A DNA stretch of 45,925 nucleotides from an uncultured Porphyromonadaceae bacterium (lineage in GTDB: Bacteria > Bacteroidota > Bacteroidia > Bacteroidales > Muribaculaceae). Positions 26,236-34,691 of the stretch are shown piece after piece (position 1 is the stretch's first letter; every line of letters begins with the position of its first letter). Both the position numbers and the translations under genes were made by a program. Where the stretch lies: assembly GCA_905202215.1 (NCBI GenBank), contig CAJKRG010000020.1:1-45925 (forward strand), given 5' to 3'. The notes beneath the pieces are model-generated. The model did no database searches. It was not told where the DNA came from and was given only the letters and a program-made list of their open reading frames with translations.

Positions 26236-27726
26236 TTACGGATTGTAGAGATCTTTATTATAAAAATCCATGACCCGGCGCGCCTGTTCGAGAGCTGTGG
26301 CCGCCTCCGATCCAGGCTCGAGACCTGCGGCCTCGGCGTAGAAGCTTATTGCCCGGCTTTTTTGGCCGCGTTTCCAGGCTATGCGCCCCTTCATATAGAG
26401 CGCCCATGCACGGTCTGAATTATTATCGGAGAGACGATCCAGTGCGGAATCGGCCTCATCGAGCCTATTGTCATCGAACAGGGCTGAGACGGCCTCACGC
26501 GACGGATTTTCGGTTTCTATAACCGACACTAAATCGGTAAGGACGGTTGCCGAGGCTCGGTCTATGACAGCACGGCGGTCGCCCGCGAGATTCAGCAGTC
26601 TGGTCTGTGTGCCGTGTGGCCCCGCGATAGCCGTCCATACCGTACCCACAGGCTTGCCCGGAACAGCCCCGCCGGGTCCGGCTATACCGCTTGTGGCAAC
26701 GGCGTAGTCAGCACAGAGACGCATGCGGACGCCTTCGGCCATCTCTCGCACGGTTTCCTCGCTCACGGCTCCGTAAGCCTCCAGAGTCTCAGGCCGTACG
26801 CCGAGAGTCTTCATCTTGACGTCATTGGAATAAGACACCACACCACCGACAAAAACGTCGGAGGCCCCGGCGATCGAGGTCACAAAAGCCGAAATGTTTC
26901 CCCCCGTACAACTTTCTGCCGTAGCCATGGTCAGTGCGCGGCTACGCAGACTGCCGATAACCAGCTCTGCCGGAGTCATCTTGCCGTGTCCCGCGAAATT
27001 CGCGCCGATCTGTTCGACAAGCTTTGCGGCCTGAGCCTCGAATGTTTCGGGAGAACCTTCGAGACGCAATACGATCTCCCCCGGCGAAGGCAGATATGCC
27101 AGCTTATACCCGGCAGGGAGCGCATCTTCGAAAGCGGCGAGTCTCTGGGCGAGAGCCGATTCGGAAATACCCGTAACGGTAAATTCACGCCTCAGCGTAT
27201 CGGGCGTGATATGAAAATATTTTTCAATCTCGGCGGCAACGGCAGGGAGCATGGTGCGTGTCTCGGCGGGTACGCCCGGCATTGCCACAAGTACTTTACC
27301 GTCTTTTTCAAACCACATTATAGGCGCGGTGCCTACAAGATTCTGAATCACACGGCAACTCGTCGGTACCATAGCCTGCAGCCGCGTAAGATCATTGAGC
27401 TTTATTCCCCGGCGCTCAAAAATCCGCTCTATGTTTTCAGCCACGGCAGGATCATGCTGCATCTTGCCTCCGAAGTAATCTGTCAGGACGGTCTTGGTCA
27501 CATCGTCGCGCGTCGGACCGAGACCGCCGGTAGTGACTACCAGTTCGCTTTCAGCCAGTGCAGACTTGACAGCGCCGCTGATGGCCTCGGAGGTATCCCC
27601 GACTGTTCTGACCGACTCTACATGCCAGCCCTGACCGGCCAGCGTCCGGGCAATAAGTCCGGAATTGGTATCTGTGACGCGACCAAGCAAAATCTCGTCG
27701 CCTATAATTACTATCGACAGTTTCAT
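26236..27726 (-). CDS. cinA: CinA-family protein with C-terminal TPR extension
   Basis: The protein has 496 residues. Residues 1-170 form a MoCF-like domain (IIGDEILLGRVTDTNS, TTGGLGPTRDD, MPGVP), as in ADP-ribose pyrophosphatases of the CinA/COG1058 group. Residues about 255-410 form the PncC nicotinamide-nucleotide amidase domain (TAESCTGGNISAF, VVSYSND, ATSGIAGPGG). Together these salvage pyridine nucleotides (NMN to nicotinate mononucleotide). CinA is normally about 410-420 residues. The last 80 residues are extra and look like one or two TPR helices (WALYMKGRIAWKRGQKSRAI), ending MDFYNKDLYNP. A -7 box abuts the start codon (4 bases), so the message may be leaderless. Confidence 0.9.
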   Translation of the reverse strand: MKLSIVIIGDEILLGRVTDTNSGLIARTLAGQGWHVESVRTVGDTSEAISGAVKSALAESELVVTTGGLGPTRDDVTKTVLTDYFGGKMQHDPAVAENIERIFERRGIKLNDLTRLQAMVPTSCRVIQNLVGTAPIMWFEKDGKVLVAMPGVPAETRTMLPAVAAEIEKYFHITPDTLRREFTVTGISESALAQRLAAFEDALPAGYKLAYLPSPGEIVLRLEGSPETFEAQAAKLVEQIGANFAGHGKMTPAELVIGSLRSRALTMATAESCTGGNISAFVTSIAGASDVFVGGVVSYSNDVKMKTLGVRPETLEAYGAVSEETVREMAEGVRMRLCADYAVATSGIAGPGGAVPGKPVGTVWTAIAGPHGTQTRLLNLAGDRRAVIDRASATVLTDLVSVIETENPSREAVSALFDDNRLDEADSALDRLSDNNSDRAWALYMKGRIAWKRGQKSRAISFYAEAAGLEPGSEAATALEQARRVMDFYNKDLYNP

Positions 27727-27730
27727 AATA

Positions 27731-27738
27731 CAAAAATA
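27731..27738 (-). promoter_or_regulatory. -7 box for cinA, directly beside the start codon
   Basis: TATTTTTG on the minus strand (27738-27731) matches TAnnTTTG, and only 4 bases separate it from the ATG (27726). No good -33 TTTG is seen. If used, transcription would begin at or within the start codon. Confidence 0.45.
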
Positions 27739-27825
27739 ACGCTTTTTCCCCGAATATAATCATGTTTAACAGTTATTGTCCCGTGATTTGAGCGTAGACA
27801 TTGACCGATGTTGAGGTTTTTGTCG

Positions 27826-27833
27826 TAATTTTG
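27826..27833 (+). promoter_or_regulatory. -7 box of the Wzi-LegB-LegI operon
   Basis: TAATTTTG lies 5 bases before the ATG at 27839. A weak -33 (ATTG at 27800-27803) precedes it by 22 bases. This predicts a leaderless or nearly leaderless message, divergent from cinA. Confidence 0.5.
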
Positions 27834-27838
27834 CGGAT

Positions 27839-29374
27839 ATGAAGACTGGACGATTATTTTTTTGTTTGGCCATGTTGCTGACGGCTCTGGCAGCCTCAGC
27901 CGACAGCATTTCGTCGTTCTACTACCGGACTTCGCTTATCGCCAATGCCTCCACCGGCGATTTCGCGCCTTATATGCTCGGTTCGTGGAACTACGGCAAA
28001 ATCACTGAAAAATCGGGCATATGGAATAACGGGTATATAGCCAAGCCCTTAGACCGCAGCAGCCGTTTCAGCTGGAGTGCCGGATTCGAATATATGCTCG
28101 GCTATGGCTCGGCAGCCCATTATGACGACTACCGCACAATGCCGGACGGAAGACCGGCAAAGCGCGCTGTGCGCCAGTCGCCCGCACGCATCCAGCAACT
28201 CTTCGGCGAAATAAAATATCGCGGCGTCTACCTGCTCGCAGGCATGAAAGAGCGTCACTCGATCCTCCTTGACGACAGGCTGTCGTCAGGCGACCTTGTG
28301 CGCAGCAATAACGCCCGGCCGATTCCCGGGGCTGCAATAGGGTTCATCGACTTTCAGGATATACCTTTTACAAATGGCTGGGTACAGATCGACGGAGAAA
28401 TCATGTACGGGCGCTTCTGCGACACACGTTTCGAGGAAAAGCGCTTCAATTATTACAGTGGCTATCTCGACGGCGACCTGATGTATACTTACAAGCGATG
28501 CTACTTCCGCACCAAACCCGACCAGCCGCTCAGCATCACCCTCGGCATGCAGACAGCCGCCGAATTCGGCGGCTATACACATTTTTACCGCAGCGGAGAG
28601 CTTGTCGAAACTATGAACCGCGGATTCCATTTCCGCGACATTTTAGACATGTTCCTGCCTCTCGAAGGCAACGGCGAAGATTACTACAAAGGCAATTCCC
28701 TTGGCTCCTGGGATTTCAAGGCACGCTACGCCCTGCCTTCAGGTTCGAAGATAAGCGCGTATTTCCAATGGCCCTTCGAAGACGGCTCGGGCATAGGCAG
28801 ACAGAACGGCTGGGACGGTCTCTGGGGGCTTCAGTATGATTTCGCACCGGGCAAAGCGGTGGCGTCTGTCGTTGTGGAGTATCTCGATTTCACCAATCAG
28901 AGCGGTCCTGTCCACTGGGCTACCGGCGATAATCCAGGCACCGATGTAAATCATGAGATAACCGGCGGCGACAATTATTACAACAACAACTATTACGGAG
29001 CATATGCGAACTACGGCTTGTCGATCGGTACACCGTTTCTCATGTCGCCGCTATATAATCTCAACGGCTTTCTCGAATACATGCACAACCGCGCCCGCGG
29101 CTTCCACGCAGCCGTAGGCGGCAATCTCGGCACTATTGCCTACCGCGCCATGTTAAGCTATCAGAAAGCCGGCGGAATGGGCCGTATTCCGGCACCCCGC
29201 AAGCTCCACGACACATCGGCCATGCTCGAGGCCGTATGGACTCCGGCCCGAAAACTCCCCGGCCTCCGGGTGAAAGCCGCCATAGCCCTCGACAAAGGCA
29301 ATCTGCGCGGAAACAACTTCGGCGCACTCATGTCTGTATCGTATTCAGGCTCGTTTAAATTCAGAAAGAAATGA
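27839..29374 (+). CDS. Wzi-like outer-membrane beta-barrel (capsule assembly family)
   Basis: The protein has 511 residues with signal peptide MKTGRLFFCLAMLLTALAASA. The rest alternates short aromatic strands, as in an outer-membrane barrel (YYRTSLIANASTGDFAPYM, FTNGWVQIDGEIMYG, YYNNNYYGAYANYGLSIG) and ends in KFRKK rather than a strict terminal Phe. Pattern and length fit Bacteroidales proteins annotated as capsule assembly Wzi family. E. coli Wzi is an outer-membrane lectin that anchors capsular polysaccharide. It heads an operon with LegB and LegI-type sugar genes, so surface-glycan attachment is a reasonable inference. The next gene overlaps by ATGA. Confidence 0.75.
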   Translation: MKTGRLFFCLAMLLTALAASADSISSFYYRTSLIANASTGDFAPYMLGSWNYGKITEKSGIWNNGYIAKPLDRSSRFSWSAGFEYMLGYGSAAHYDDYRTMPDGRPAKRAVRQSPARIQQLFGEIKYRGVYLLAGMKERHSILLDDRLSSGDLVRSNNARPIPGAAIGFIDFQDIPFTNGWVQIDGEIMYGRFCDTRFEEKRFNYYSGYLDGDLMYTYKRCYFRTKPDQPLSITLGMQTAAEFGGYTHFYRSGELVETMNRGFHFRDILDMFLPLEGNGEDYYKGNSLGSWDFKARYALPSGSKISAYFQWPFEDGSGIGRQNGWDGLWGLQYDFAPGKAVASVVVEYLDFTNQSGPVHWATGDNPGTDVNHEITGGDNYYNNNYYGAYANYGLSIGTPFLMSPLYNLNGFLEYMHNRARGFHAAVGGNLGTIAYRAMLSYQKAGGMGRIPAPRKLHDTSAMLEAVWTPARKLPGLRVKAAIALDKGNLRGNNFGALMSVSYSGSFKFRKK

Positions 29375-29826
29375 AAGCGCTGCGAATATTAATATTGCTG
29401 CTGACCGTTGCCGCCGGAAGCGCATGCACACAGAACAACGGACACATCGGCCCGCTTTTCGGCTCATGGCATCTTGAAAACATGACATGCGACGGCGAAA
29501 ACCTCCCTCAGCCGGAAGGCACCGATACATACTGGAGTTTTCAGGGTGCCATTCTCAACGTGCTCCTTGTAGAGACAATGTACGAATCTCTGTTCTTCAT
29601 CGCCACATGGGAACGGGACGGCGACAAACTGGCTCTTGACTTTACACACAGCAGCGATATCTCCGAACCCGGCACCGGATTCTACGCGGCGCCATACTGG
29701 ATGGGCTTTCCCGAAAACGAAGTGCTGGATCTTGACATCCGACGACTCGACGGTTCAAGGCTTATACTCCACTGGACTTCAAAAGAAGGTAAGAAATATA
29801 TCTATAATTTCAATAAGACATGGTAG
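29371..29826 (+). CDS. Lipocalin-like lipoprotein
   Basis: The protein has 151 residues with a lipoprotein signal (ILLLTVAAGSAC, Cys at 19). The mature domain begins GSWHLENMTCDGENL and proceeds through alternating strands to a final YIYNFNKTW. This is the pattern of the small lipocalin-like lipoproteins common in Bacteroidales (GxW near the first strand). It is probably anchored in the outer membrane. It overlaps its neighbours on both sides (ATGA upstream, 7 bases downstream). The ligand is unknown. It may assist the Wzi-like barrel or bind a glycan or lipid; this is inferred from position only. Confidence 0.6.
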   Translation: MKALRILILLLTVAAGSACTQNNGHIGPLFGSWHLENMTCDGENLPQPEGTDTYWSFQGAILNVLLVETMYESLFFIATWERDGDKLALDFTHSSDISEPGTGFYAAPYWMGFPENEVLDLDIRRLDGSRLILHWTSKEGKKYIYNFNKTW

Positions 29827-30806
29827 ACAAAACAGCGCTCGTCACAGGAGCCGACGGTTTCATAGGCTCTCATCTCACCGAGGCACTTCTTGCCCGCGGA
29901 TACCGCGTGCGCGCTCTCTCGCAATACAACTCATTCAACAACTGGGGATGGCTCGAAGACATTCCTCAAACCGACAGACTCGAGATAGTATGCGGTGACG
30001 TCCGCGATCCGGATTTCTGCCGCCACATATGCCGCGACATAGATGTAGTGTTCCATCTCGCCGCACTTATAGCCATTCCATACAGCTATGTGGCACCCGA
30101 CAGTTATGTAGACACTAACATCAAGGGTACACTCAACATGTGTCAGGCCGCACGTGATTGCGGTGTCGGTCGCATCGTCGTAACATCGACCAGCGAGGTC
30201 TACGGCACCGCCCAATATGTGCCGATCGACGAAAAGCATCCACGACAGCCCCAATCGCCCTATTCCGCCACCAAGATTGGCGGAGATGCCATAGCGGAAA
30301 GCTTCTACCGGGCCTTCGGTTTGCCCGTGGTCATAGCGCGTCCCTTCAACACCTATGGCCCGCGCCAGAGCGCCCGCGCCATAATACCGACTATCATCAC
30401 CCAGATAGCTTCGGGCAAGAGAAACCTCAAGCTCGGCGATCTCTCGCCCACACGCGACTTCAACTATGTGACCGACACCGCGGCCGGATTCATAGCTCTG
30501 GCAGAGACTCCCGGTATCGAAGGCCGCGACATAAACATTGCCACAGGCAAGGAAGTAACCATGGCCGACACGCTCGCAGCGATAGCCGGTATCATGAATG
30601 TGGAGGTCGAGACCATAACCGACCCGCAACGCCTGCGTCCGGCCAAGAGTGAAGTCAACCGTCTCTGCGGCGACAACACGCTTATCACCTCTCTGACCGA
30701 CTGGCGACCGGCCCATACTCTCGAAGACGGACTGCGCAAGACCGTCGAATGGTTCTCCCGGCCTGAAAATCTCGCAAAATACAAAGCCGACATTTATAAC
30801 CAATGA
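29820..30806 (+). CDS. legB: LegB-type NAD-dependent UDP-sugar 4,6-dehydratase
   Basis: The protein has 328 residues and is an extended short-chain dehydrogenase: Rossmann motif TGADGFIGSH (residues 9-18), the SQYNSFNNWGWLE segment characteristic of the LegB/Per-like group, TSTSEVYG, catalytic YSATK, and RPFNTYGPRQSARAIIPT. LegB converts UDP-GlcNAc (or the GDP form in some bacteria) to the 4-keto-6-deoxy sugar, the first step of legionaminic acid synthesis. The LegI/NeuB-type gene two genes downstream supports this. LegC, LegH, LegG and LegF are not in the window. It overlaps the lipocalin-like gene by 7 bases and the ATP-grasp gene by ATGA. Confidence 0.82.
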   Translation: MVDKTALVTGADGFIGSHLTEALLARGYRVRALSQYNSFNNWGWLEDIPQTDRLEIVCGDVRDPDFCRHICRDIDVVFHLAALIAIPYSYVAPDSYVDTNIKGTLNMCQAARDCGVGRIVVTSTSEVYGTAQYVPIDEKHPRQPQSPYSATKIGGDAIAESFYRAFGLPVVIARPFNTYGPRQSARAIIPTIITQIASGKRNLKLGDLSPTRDFNYVTDTAAGFIALAETPGIEGRDINIATGKEVTMADTLAAIAGIMNVEVETITDPQRLRPAKSEVNRLCGDNTLITSLTDWRPAHTLEDGLRKTVEWFSRPENLAKYKADIYNQ

Positions 30807-31759
30807 TTACATTTCTCTTTCTTGGAGGAGCCAAGCGTGTCGGCATGGCCCGTCTTTTTCAAAAGGCGGCCCGCGAACTCGGCCATGAAGCCGAAATTGT
30901 AGGATATGAGCTTGACTGCGCGTGTCCTCTTGCCGCAGTTGCTGCCGAAATGATCGAAGGACTGCGCTGGAGTGATCCCGGCATCTTCGGGCATATCGAC
31001 GATACCGTGACTCGCCTCGGCATAGATGTGATAATCCCCTTTGTCGACGGAGCCGTCGGTATCGCGTCAGAGTACGCGGCCCGCTATCCGCACCGCAATG
31101 TCTTCGTCCCGGCTTCCACACGCGACCTCGCCGACAAGATGTTCGACAAAGTCGCCGCAGCCGCTCTGTTCGAGCGAAACGGACTGCCCGTACCTCCGAC
31201 ATATCATGCCGGCGATCCTTGCCTGAGGCTCATAGCCAAACCACGGTTAGGCTCGGCTTCAAAAGGAATCGTGGAAATAAACAGTCTCCAGAAACTTTAT
31301 GAGTTTCAAGGCCGTGAAGACAGATATCTTATTCAGGAACGTATCGACAACCGCGAGGAAATCACTGTAGACTGTTATGCGGAAGTGGCTACAGGACGTA
31401 TCGTCGGCGCAAGCCCGCGCATACGGCTCGAGACCGCCGGAGGCGAGGCCGTCCGTACTGTCACCGTAGAATCGCCTCAGGCGTCGGAACTTGCACGGCA
31501 CGCAATCGAGTCTATCGGACTGCGCGGCGCTGTTACCGTTCAGGTAATACATGACCTCGACAACGACAGATATCTGATCATGGAGATCAATCCGCGCCTC
31601 GGGGGCGGAGCCGTAGCCTCGGTCTACGCCGGCTTCAATCTGCCGTCAGCAATAATTCAGGACGCCCTCGGCGAGACACCGGTAACCGCAGGCGCCGCAC
31701 AAGCCGGAGTGCTCACCACCCGTTATCTTGACGATGTAGTATTCAGACCCAATGACTGA
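30803..31759 (+). CDS. ATP-grasp domain ligase in nonulosonate operon
   Basis: The protein has 318 residues. The N-terminal domain (FLFLGGAKRVGMARLF) and the ATP-grasp fold resemble carbamoyl-phosphate synthase large chain or PylC-type ligases. RLIAKPRLGSASKGI is the ATP-loop region, YLIQERI follows, and the metal-binding strand reads IMEINPRLGGG. Such enzymes join a carboxylate to an amine, thiol or imine using ATP. ATP-grasp genes are frequent beside legionaminic or pseudaminic genes in Bacteroidetes glycan loci, where they may add an amino acid or similar group to the sugar. Substrate is unknown. The start overlaps legB (ATGA) and the stop overlaps the next gene by 8 bases. Confidence 0.8.
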   Translation: MITFLFLGGAKRVGMARLFQKAARELGHEAEIVGYELDCACPLAAVAAEMIEGLRWSDPGIFGHIDDTVTRLGIDVIIPFVDGAVGIASEYAARYPHRNVFVPASTRDLADKMFDKVAAAALFERNGLPVPPTYHAGDPCLRLIAKPRLGSASKGIVEINSLQKLYEFQGREDRYLIQERIDNREEITVDCYAEVATGRIVGASPRIRLETAGGEAVRTVTVESPQASELARHAIESIGLRGAVTVQVIHDLDNDRYLIMEINPRLGGGAVASVYAGFNLPSAIIQDALGETPVTAGAAQAGVLTTRYLDDVVFRPND

Positions 31760-32762
31760 CAATCACGTAATAATCATAGCTGAAGCCGGTGTGAACCACA
31801 ACGGCGACATCGAAATGGCGCGTCGCATGGTTCATGCGGCCAAAGAGGCAGGCGCCGACTATGTAAAATTCCAGACTGCCGTACCCGAACTGGTCATATC
31901 GGCCTTCGCGCCCAAGGCCGAATATCAGAAATCGACTACCGGAGAGGCCGAAAGCCAGCTCGAGATGTGCAAAGCCATCCATCTTCCTCTGTCTGACTAT
32001 GCCGGACTGAAGGCACTGTGCGACGAAGTCGGAATCGGCTTCATGAGCACACCGTTCGATCTTGTTTCCATCGACTGTCTCGCTCCACTCGGCATGGACT
32101 ACTGGAAAATACCGTCGGGAGAGATCACCAATCTGCCCTATCTGATGAAAATAGGCGCCCGTAATGAAAAAATAATACTGTCGACAGGAATGGCGACCCT
32201 CGGTGAAGTCGATACAGCGATTCAAGTGCTTGAGAAAGCGGGCACACCACGCAATAAGATATATGTGCTCCACTGCACCACTCAATATCCGGCTCCGCTC
32301 GACTCAGTGAATCTCCGCGCCATGGACTCGCTCGCGGCACTCGGCTGTGCCGGTGTAGGCTACAGCGACCACACTGAAGGTATCGAGGTATCAGTTGCAG
32401 CCGCAGCCCGCGGTGCCCGCGTCATCGAAAAACATTTCACTCTCGACCGCAATCTTCCCGGCCCTGACCACAAGGCTTCGCTCGAACCCGATGAACTCGC
32501 CGCACTTGTTGCCGCAGTACGACGGGTAGAAACCGCTCTCGGCAGTGGCGCGAAAATCGCGGCCTCGGCCGAACGCCCCAATATAGCTGTGGCCCGGAAA
32601 AGTATCGTGGCCTCCCGTGCCATCGCTGCGGGCGAAGTCTTCTGTGAGGAAAATATCACTGTCAAACGCCCCGGCAACGGTATTTCGCCAATGCAATGGT
32701 TTGATGTTCTGGGTAAAAAAGCTCCGCGGTCCTTTTCGCCCGACGAACTCATCGAACTTTAG
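31752..32762 (+). CDS. legI: N-acetylneuraminate/legionaminate synthase family (LegI/NeuB)
   Basis: The protein has 336 residues. The TIM-barrel domain starts IIAEAGVNHNGDIEMA and has DYVKFQT, MSTPFD, WKIPSGEITNLPYL, ILSTGMAT, HCTTQYPAP, GYSDHTEG and EKHFTLD, the PEP-binding and metal-binding signature of NeuB enzymes. The C-terminal 50 residues (ARKSIVASRAIAAGEVF onward) form the antifreeze-like SAF domain that covers the partner active site. It condenses PEP with a 6-carbon N-acyl sugar to give a nonulosonic acid. With LegB upstream, legionaminate is more likely than sialic acid, but this is inference. It is the last gene of the operon, followed by a strong terminator. Confidence 0.88.
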   Translation: MTDNHVIIIAEAGVNHNGDIEMARRMVHAAKEAGADYVKFQTAVPELVISAFAPKAEYQKSTTGEAESQLEMCKAIHLPLSDYAGLKALCDEVGIGFMSTPFDLVSIDCLAPLGMDYWKIPSGEITNLPYLMKIGARNEKIILSTGMATLGEVDTAIQVLEKAGTPRNKIYVLHCTTQYPAPLDSVNLRAMDSLAALGCAGVGYSDHTEGIEVSVAAAARGARVIEKHFTLDRNLPGPDHKASLEPDELAALVAAVRRVETALGSGAKIAASAERPNIAVARKSIVASRAIAAGEVFCEENITVKRPGNGISPMQWFDVLGKKAPRSFSPDELIEL

Positions 32763-32769
32763 ACAGCTA

Positions 32770-32825
32770 CCGAATAAGAAACGGGGTGCGACTCTCGAAG
32801 ATGTCGCACCCCGTTTCTTATTCGG
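32770..32825. terminator. Bidirectional terminator with perfect 23-bp arms
   Basis: Arms 32770-32792 and 32803-32825 are perfect reverse complements, with a 10-base loop (TCTCGAAGAT). The core is ACGGGGTGCGAC/GTCGCACCCCGT, and AAGAA/TTCTT flanks give partial T-tracts on either strand. It separates the convergent legI and rubrerythrin genes. Confidence 0.85.
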
Positions 32826-32836
32826 TGGTCTGTCTG

Positions 32837-33388
32837 TTATTTCTTGAAATAGCGGTTGAAAAGACCCTGGAAGCCCTGACCGTGACGAGCTTCGTCCTTA
32901 GCCATTTCATGAACGGTGTCGTGGATAGCGTCGAGGTTGAGCTGTTTTGCACGGGCAGCGATACGCATCTTATCCTCGTTGGCACCGGCTTCGGCCATCA
33001 TGCGCTTTTCGAGGTTTGTACGTGTATCCCATACAACATCACCGAGAAGTTCGGCGAATTTAGCGGCATGCTCAGCCTCTTCGAAAGCATAACGCTTGAA
33101 TGCTTCTGCGATTTCGGGATAGCCTTCGCGATCAGCCTGACGGCTCATGGCAAGGTACATGCCGACTTCGGTGCATTCGCCGTTGAAGTGAGCGTTGAGG
33201 TCGGCGATCATCTGCTCGTCGCAACCTTTTGCAATGCCTACCTGATGTTCGGTGACGAACTTGAGGGCTTCATCGGGAGTAAGCTCGCGGAATGCAGATT
33301 TGGGGGCATGGCAGAGGGGGCATTCTTCGGGAGCCTCGTTGCCTTCGTGGATATAACCGCAGACGGTGCAGATAAATTTCTTTTTCAT
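32837..33388 (-). CDS. rbr: Reverse-type rubrerythrin (N-terminal rubredoxin domain)
   Basis: The protein has 183 residues. The rubredoxin Fe(SCys)4 site comes first (C7, C10, C23, C26: CTVCGY and CPLCHAP). It is followed by a four-helix ferritin-like domain with ECTEVGMYLAM, EEAEHAAKF and DEARHGQGF, the di-iron ligands. Classical rubrerythrins have the rubredoxin part at the C-terminus; this reversed order is known from anaerobes such as clostridia. It reduces hydrogen peroxide to water in the cytosol of anaerobes. It lies 34 bases after the serine palmitoyltransferase gene, so the two may share a transcript. Confidence 0.93.
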   Translation of the reverse strand: MKKKFICTVCGYIHEGNEAPEECPLCHAPKSAFRELTPDEALKFVTEHQVGIAKGCDEQMIADLNAHFNGECTEVGMYLAMSRQADREGYPEIAEAFKRYAFEEAEHAAKFAELLGDVVWDTRTNLEKRMMAEAGANEDKMRIAARAKQLNLDAIHDTVHEMAKDEARHGQGFQGLFNRYFKK

Positions 33389-33422
33389 AATTTACGGAAT
33401 TGTATAAGGAGTTGTTTTTGTA

Positions 33423-34607
33423 TCAGAGAATGCCGTGGTGTTTGAATACCTCGGTAATCTTCTCAAGCGCTTCGTTCACCTGATCAGGAGTATGTGTTGC
33501 CATGAGACTGAAGCGGATAAGAGTATCCTGGGGAGCTACTGCCGGCGATACTACCGGATTGACGAATATACCCTTTTCGAAGAGTTCGCTGGTTATAGCG
33601 AATGTCTTGAAGTTGTCGCGGATATAAAGCGGGATAATAGGTGTGGAAGTGTTGCCGATTTCGAAGCCGCGCTCGCGGAAACCTTCGAGTGCCATATTGG
33701 TGAGCTTCCACAGGTTTTCCTGGCGTTCGGGTTCTTCGACCATTATATCGATAGCCTTGAGGCAGGCAGCGGTAGAGGCCGGAGTAATGCTGGCTGTGAA
33801 GATGTATGAACGCGAGTGATGACGAAGGAAGTTGGTAATCTCCTTGTCGGTAGCGATAAAGCCGCCGAGCGAGGCAAATGATTTTGAGAATGTGCCCATA
33901 ACCAGATCAACATCGTCGGTCACACCGAAGTGGTTGCAGACACCTCGACCGCCTTCACCGAAGACACCGATGCCGTGAGCCTCGTCGACCATCACGCTTG
34001 CATTGTACTTTTTTGCAAGCTCTACGATTTTGGGCAGATTTGCAACGTCACCTTCCATCGAGAACACGCCGTCGGTAACGATAAGTTTGATTTTATCAGG
34101 CTCGCATTTCTGAAGCTGGGCCTCGAGACTCTCCATGTCATTGTGCTTGTACTTAAGCGACTTGGAGAACGACAGGCGACGTCCTTCGATAATCGAAGCA
34201 TGATCCTGCTCGTCCCAGAGAATATAGTCTTCACGACCGGTAAGCGTCGAAACCACACCGAGATTGACACCGAATCCGGTGGAGTAGATCATCACATCTT
34301 CCTTACCGATATACTCGGCGATACGAGCCTCAAGTTTCTTATGAAGATCAAGAGTTCCGTTGAGGAAAGGCGAGCCGGCACATCCGGTGCCATATTTGCG
34401 GGTAGCCTCGATTGCGGCTTCCTTGATACGGGGATCGTTGACAAGACCGGTATAGCAATTGGAACCGAACATAAGCACACGGCGGCCGTTGATGGTTACT
34501 TCGGGATCCTGCTCGGAAGAGATGGCACGGAAATAAGGATAGATTCCGGCTGCCTTGGCTTCCTGAGGAGCGGTATATTTGGAGAGTTTGGCTTGTAGTG
34601 GTTTCAT
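33423..34607 (-). CDS. spt: Serine palmitoyltransferase (alpha-oxoamine synthase family)
   Basis: The protein has 394 residues and reads closely like Bacteroides serine palmitoyltransferase: FGSNCYTGL, YGTGCAGSPFLNGTLDLH, DHASIIEGRRLSFS, DGVFSMEGD, VDEAHGIGVFG, and GTFSKSFASLGG with the PLP Lys near residue 240. It condenses serine with a long acyl-CoA or acyl-ACP to 3-keto-sphinganine, the first step of sphingolipid synthesis, a hallmark of Bacteroidales. Related KBL or BioF enzymes are alternatives, but YTGL and the SPFLNGTL form favour SPT. A -7 box TAACTTTG is at 34691-34684. Confidence 0.88.
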   Translation of the reverse strand: MKPLQAKLSKYTAPQEAKAAGIYPYFRAISSEQDPEVTINGRRVLMFGSNCYTGLVNDPRIKEAAIEATRKYGTGCAGSPFLNGTLDLHKKLEARIAEYIGKEDVMIYSTGFGVNLGVVSTLTGREDYILWDEQDHASIIEGRRLSFSKSLKYKHNDMESLEAQLQKCEPDKIKLIVTDGVFSMEGDVANLPKIVELAKKYNASVMVDEAHGIGVFGEGGRGVCNHFGVTDDVDLVMGTFSKSFASLGGFIATDKEITNFLRHHSRSYIFTASITPASTAACLKAIDIMVEEPERQENLWKLTNMALEGFRERGFEIGNTSTPIIPLYIRDNFKTFAITSELFEKGIFVNPVVSPAVAPQDTLIRFSLMATHTPDQVNEALEKITEVFKHHGIL

Positions 34608-34683
34608 AGCTGCGTGATAAACGATGCTTTAATAAAGTGTGCCTTTACGGCCCAAATCTGAAAGCCGGGGCAAAACACAGCGG

Positions 34684-34691
34684 CAAAGTTA
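34684..34691 (-). promoter_or_regulatory. -7 box upstream of spt
   Basis: TAACTTTG on the minus strand, about 77 bases before the start at 34607. No convincing -33 TTTG is present. Confidence 0.45.
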
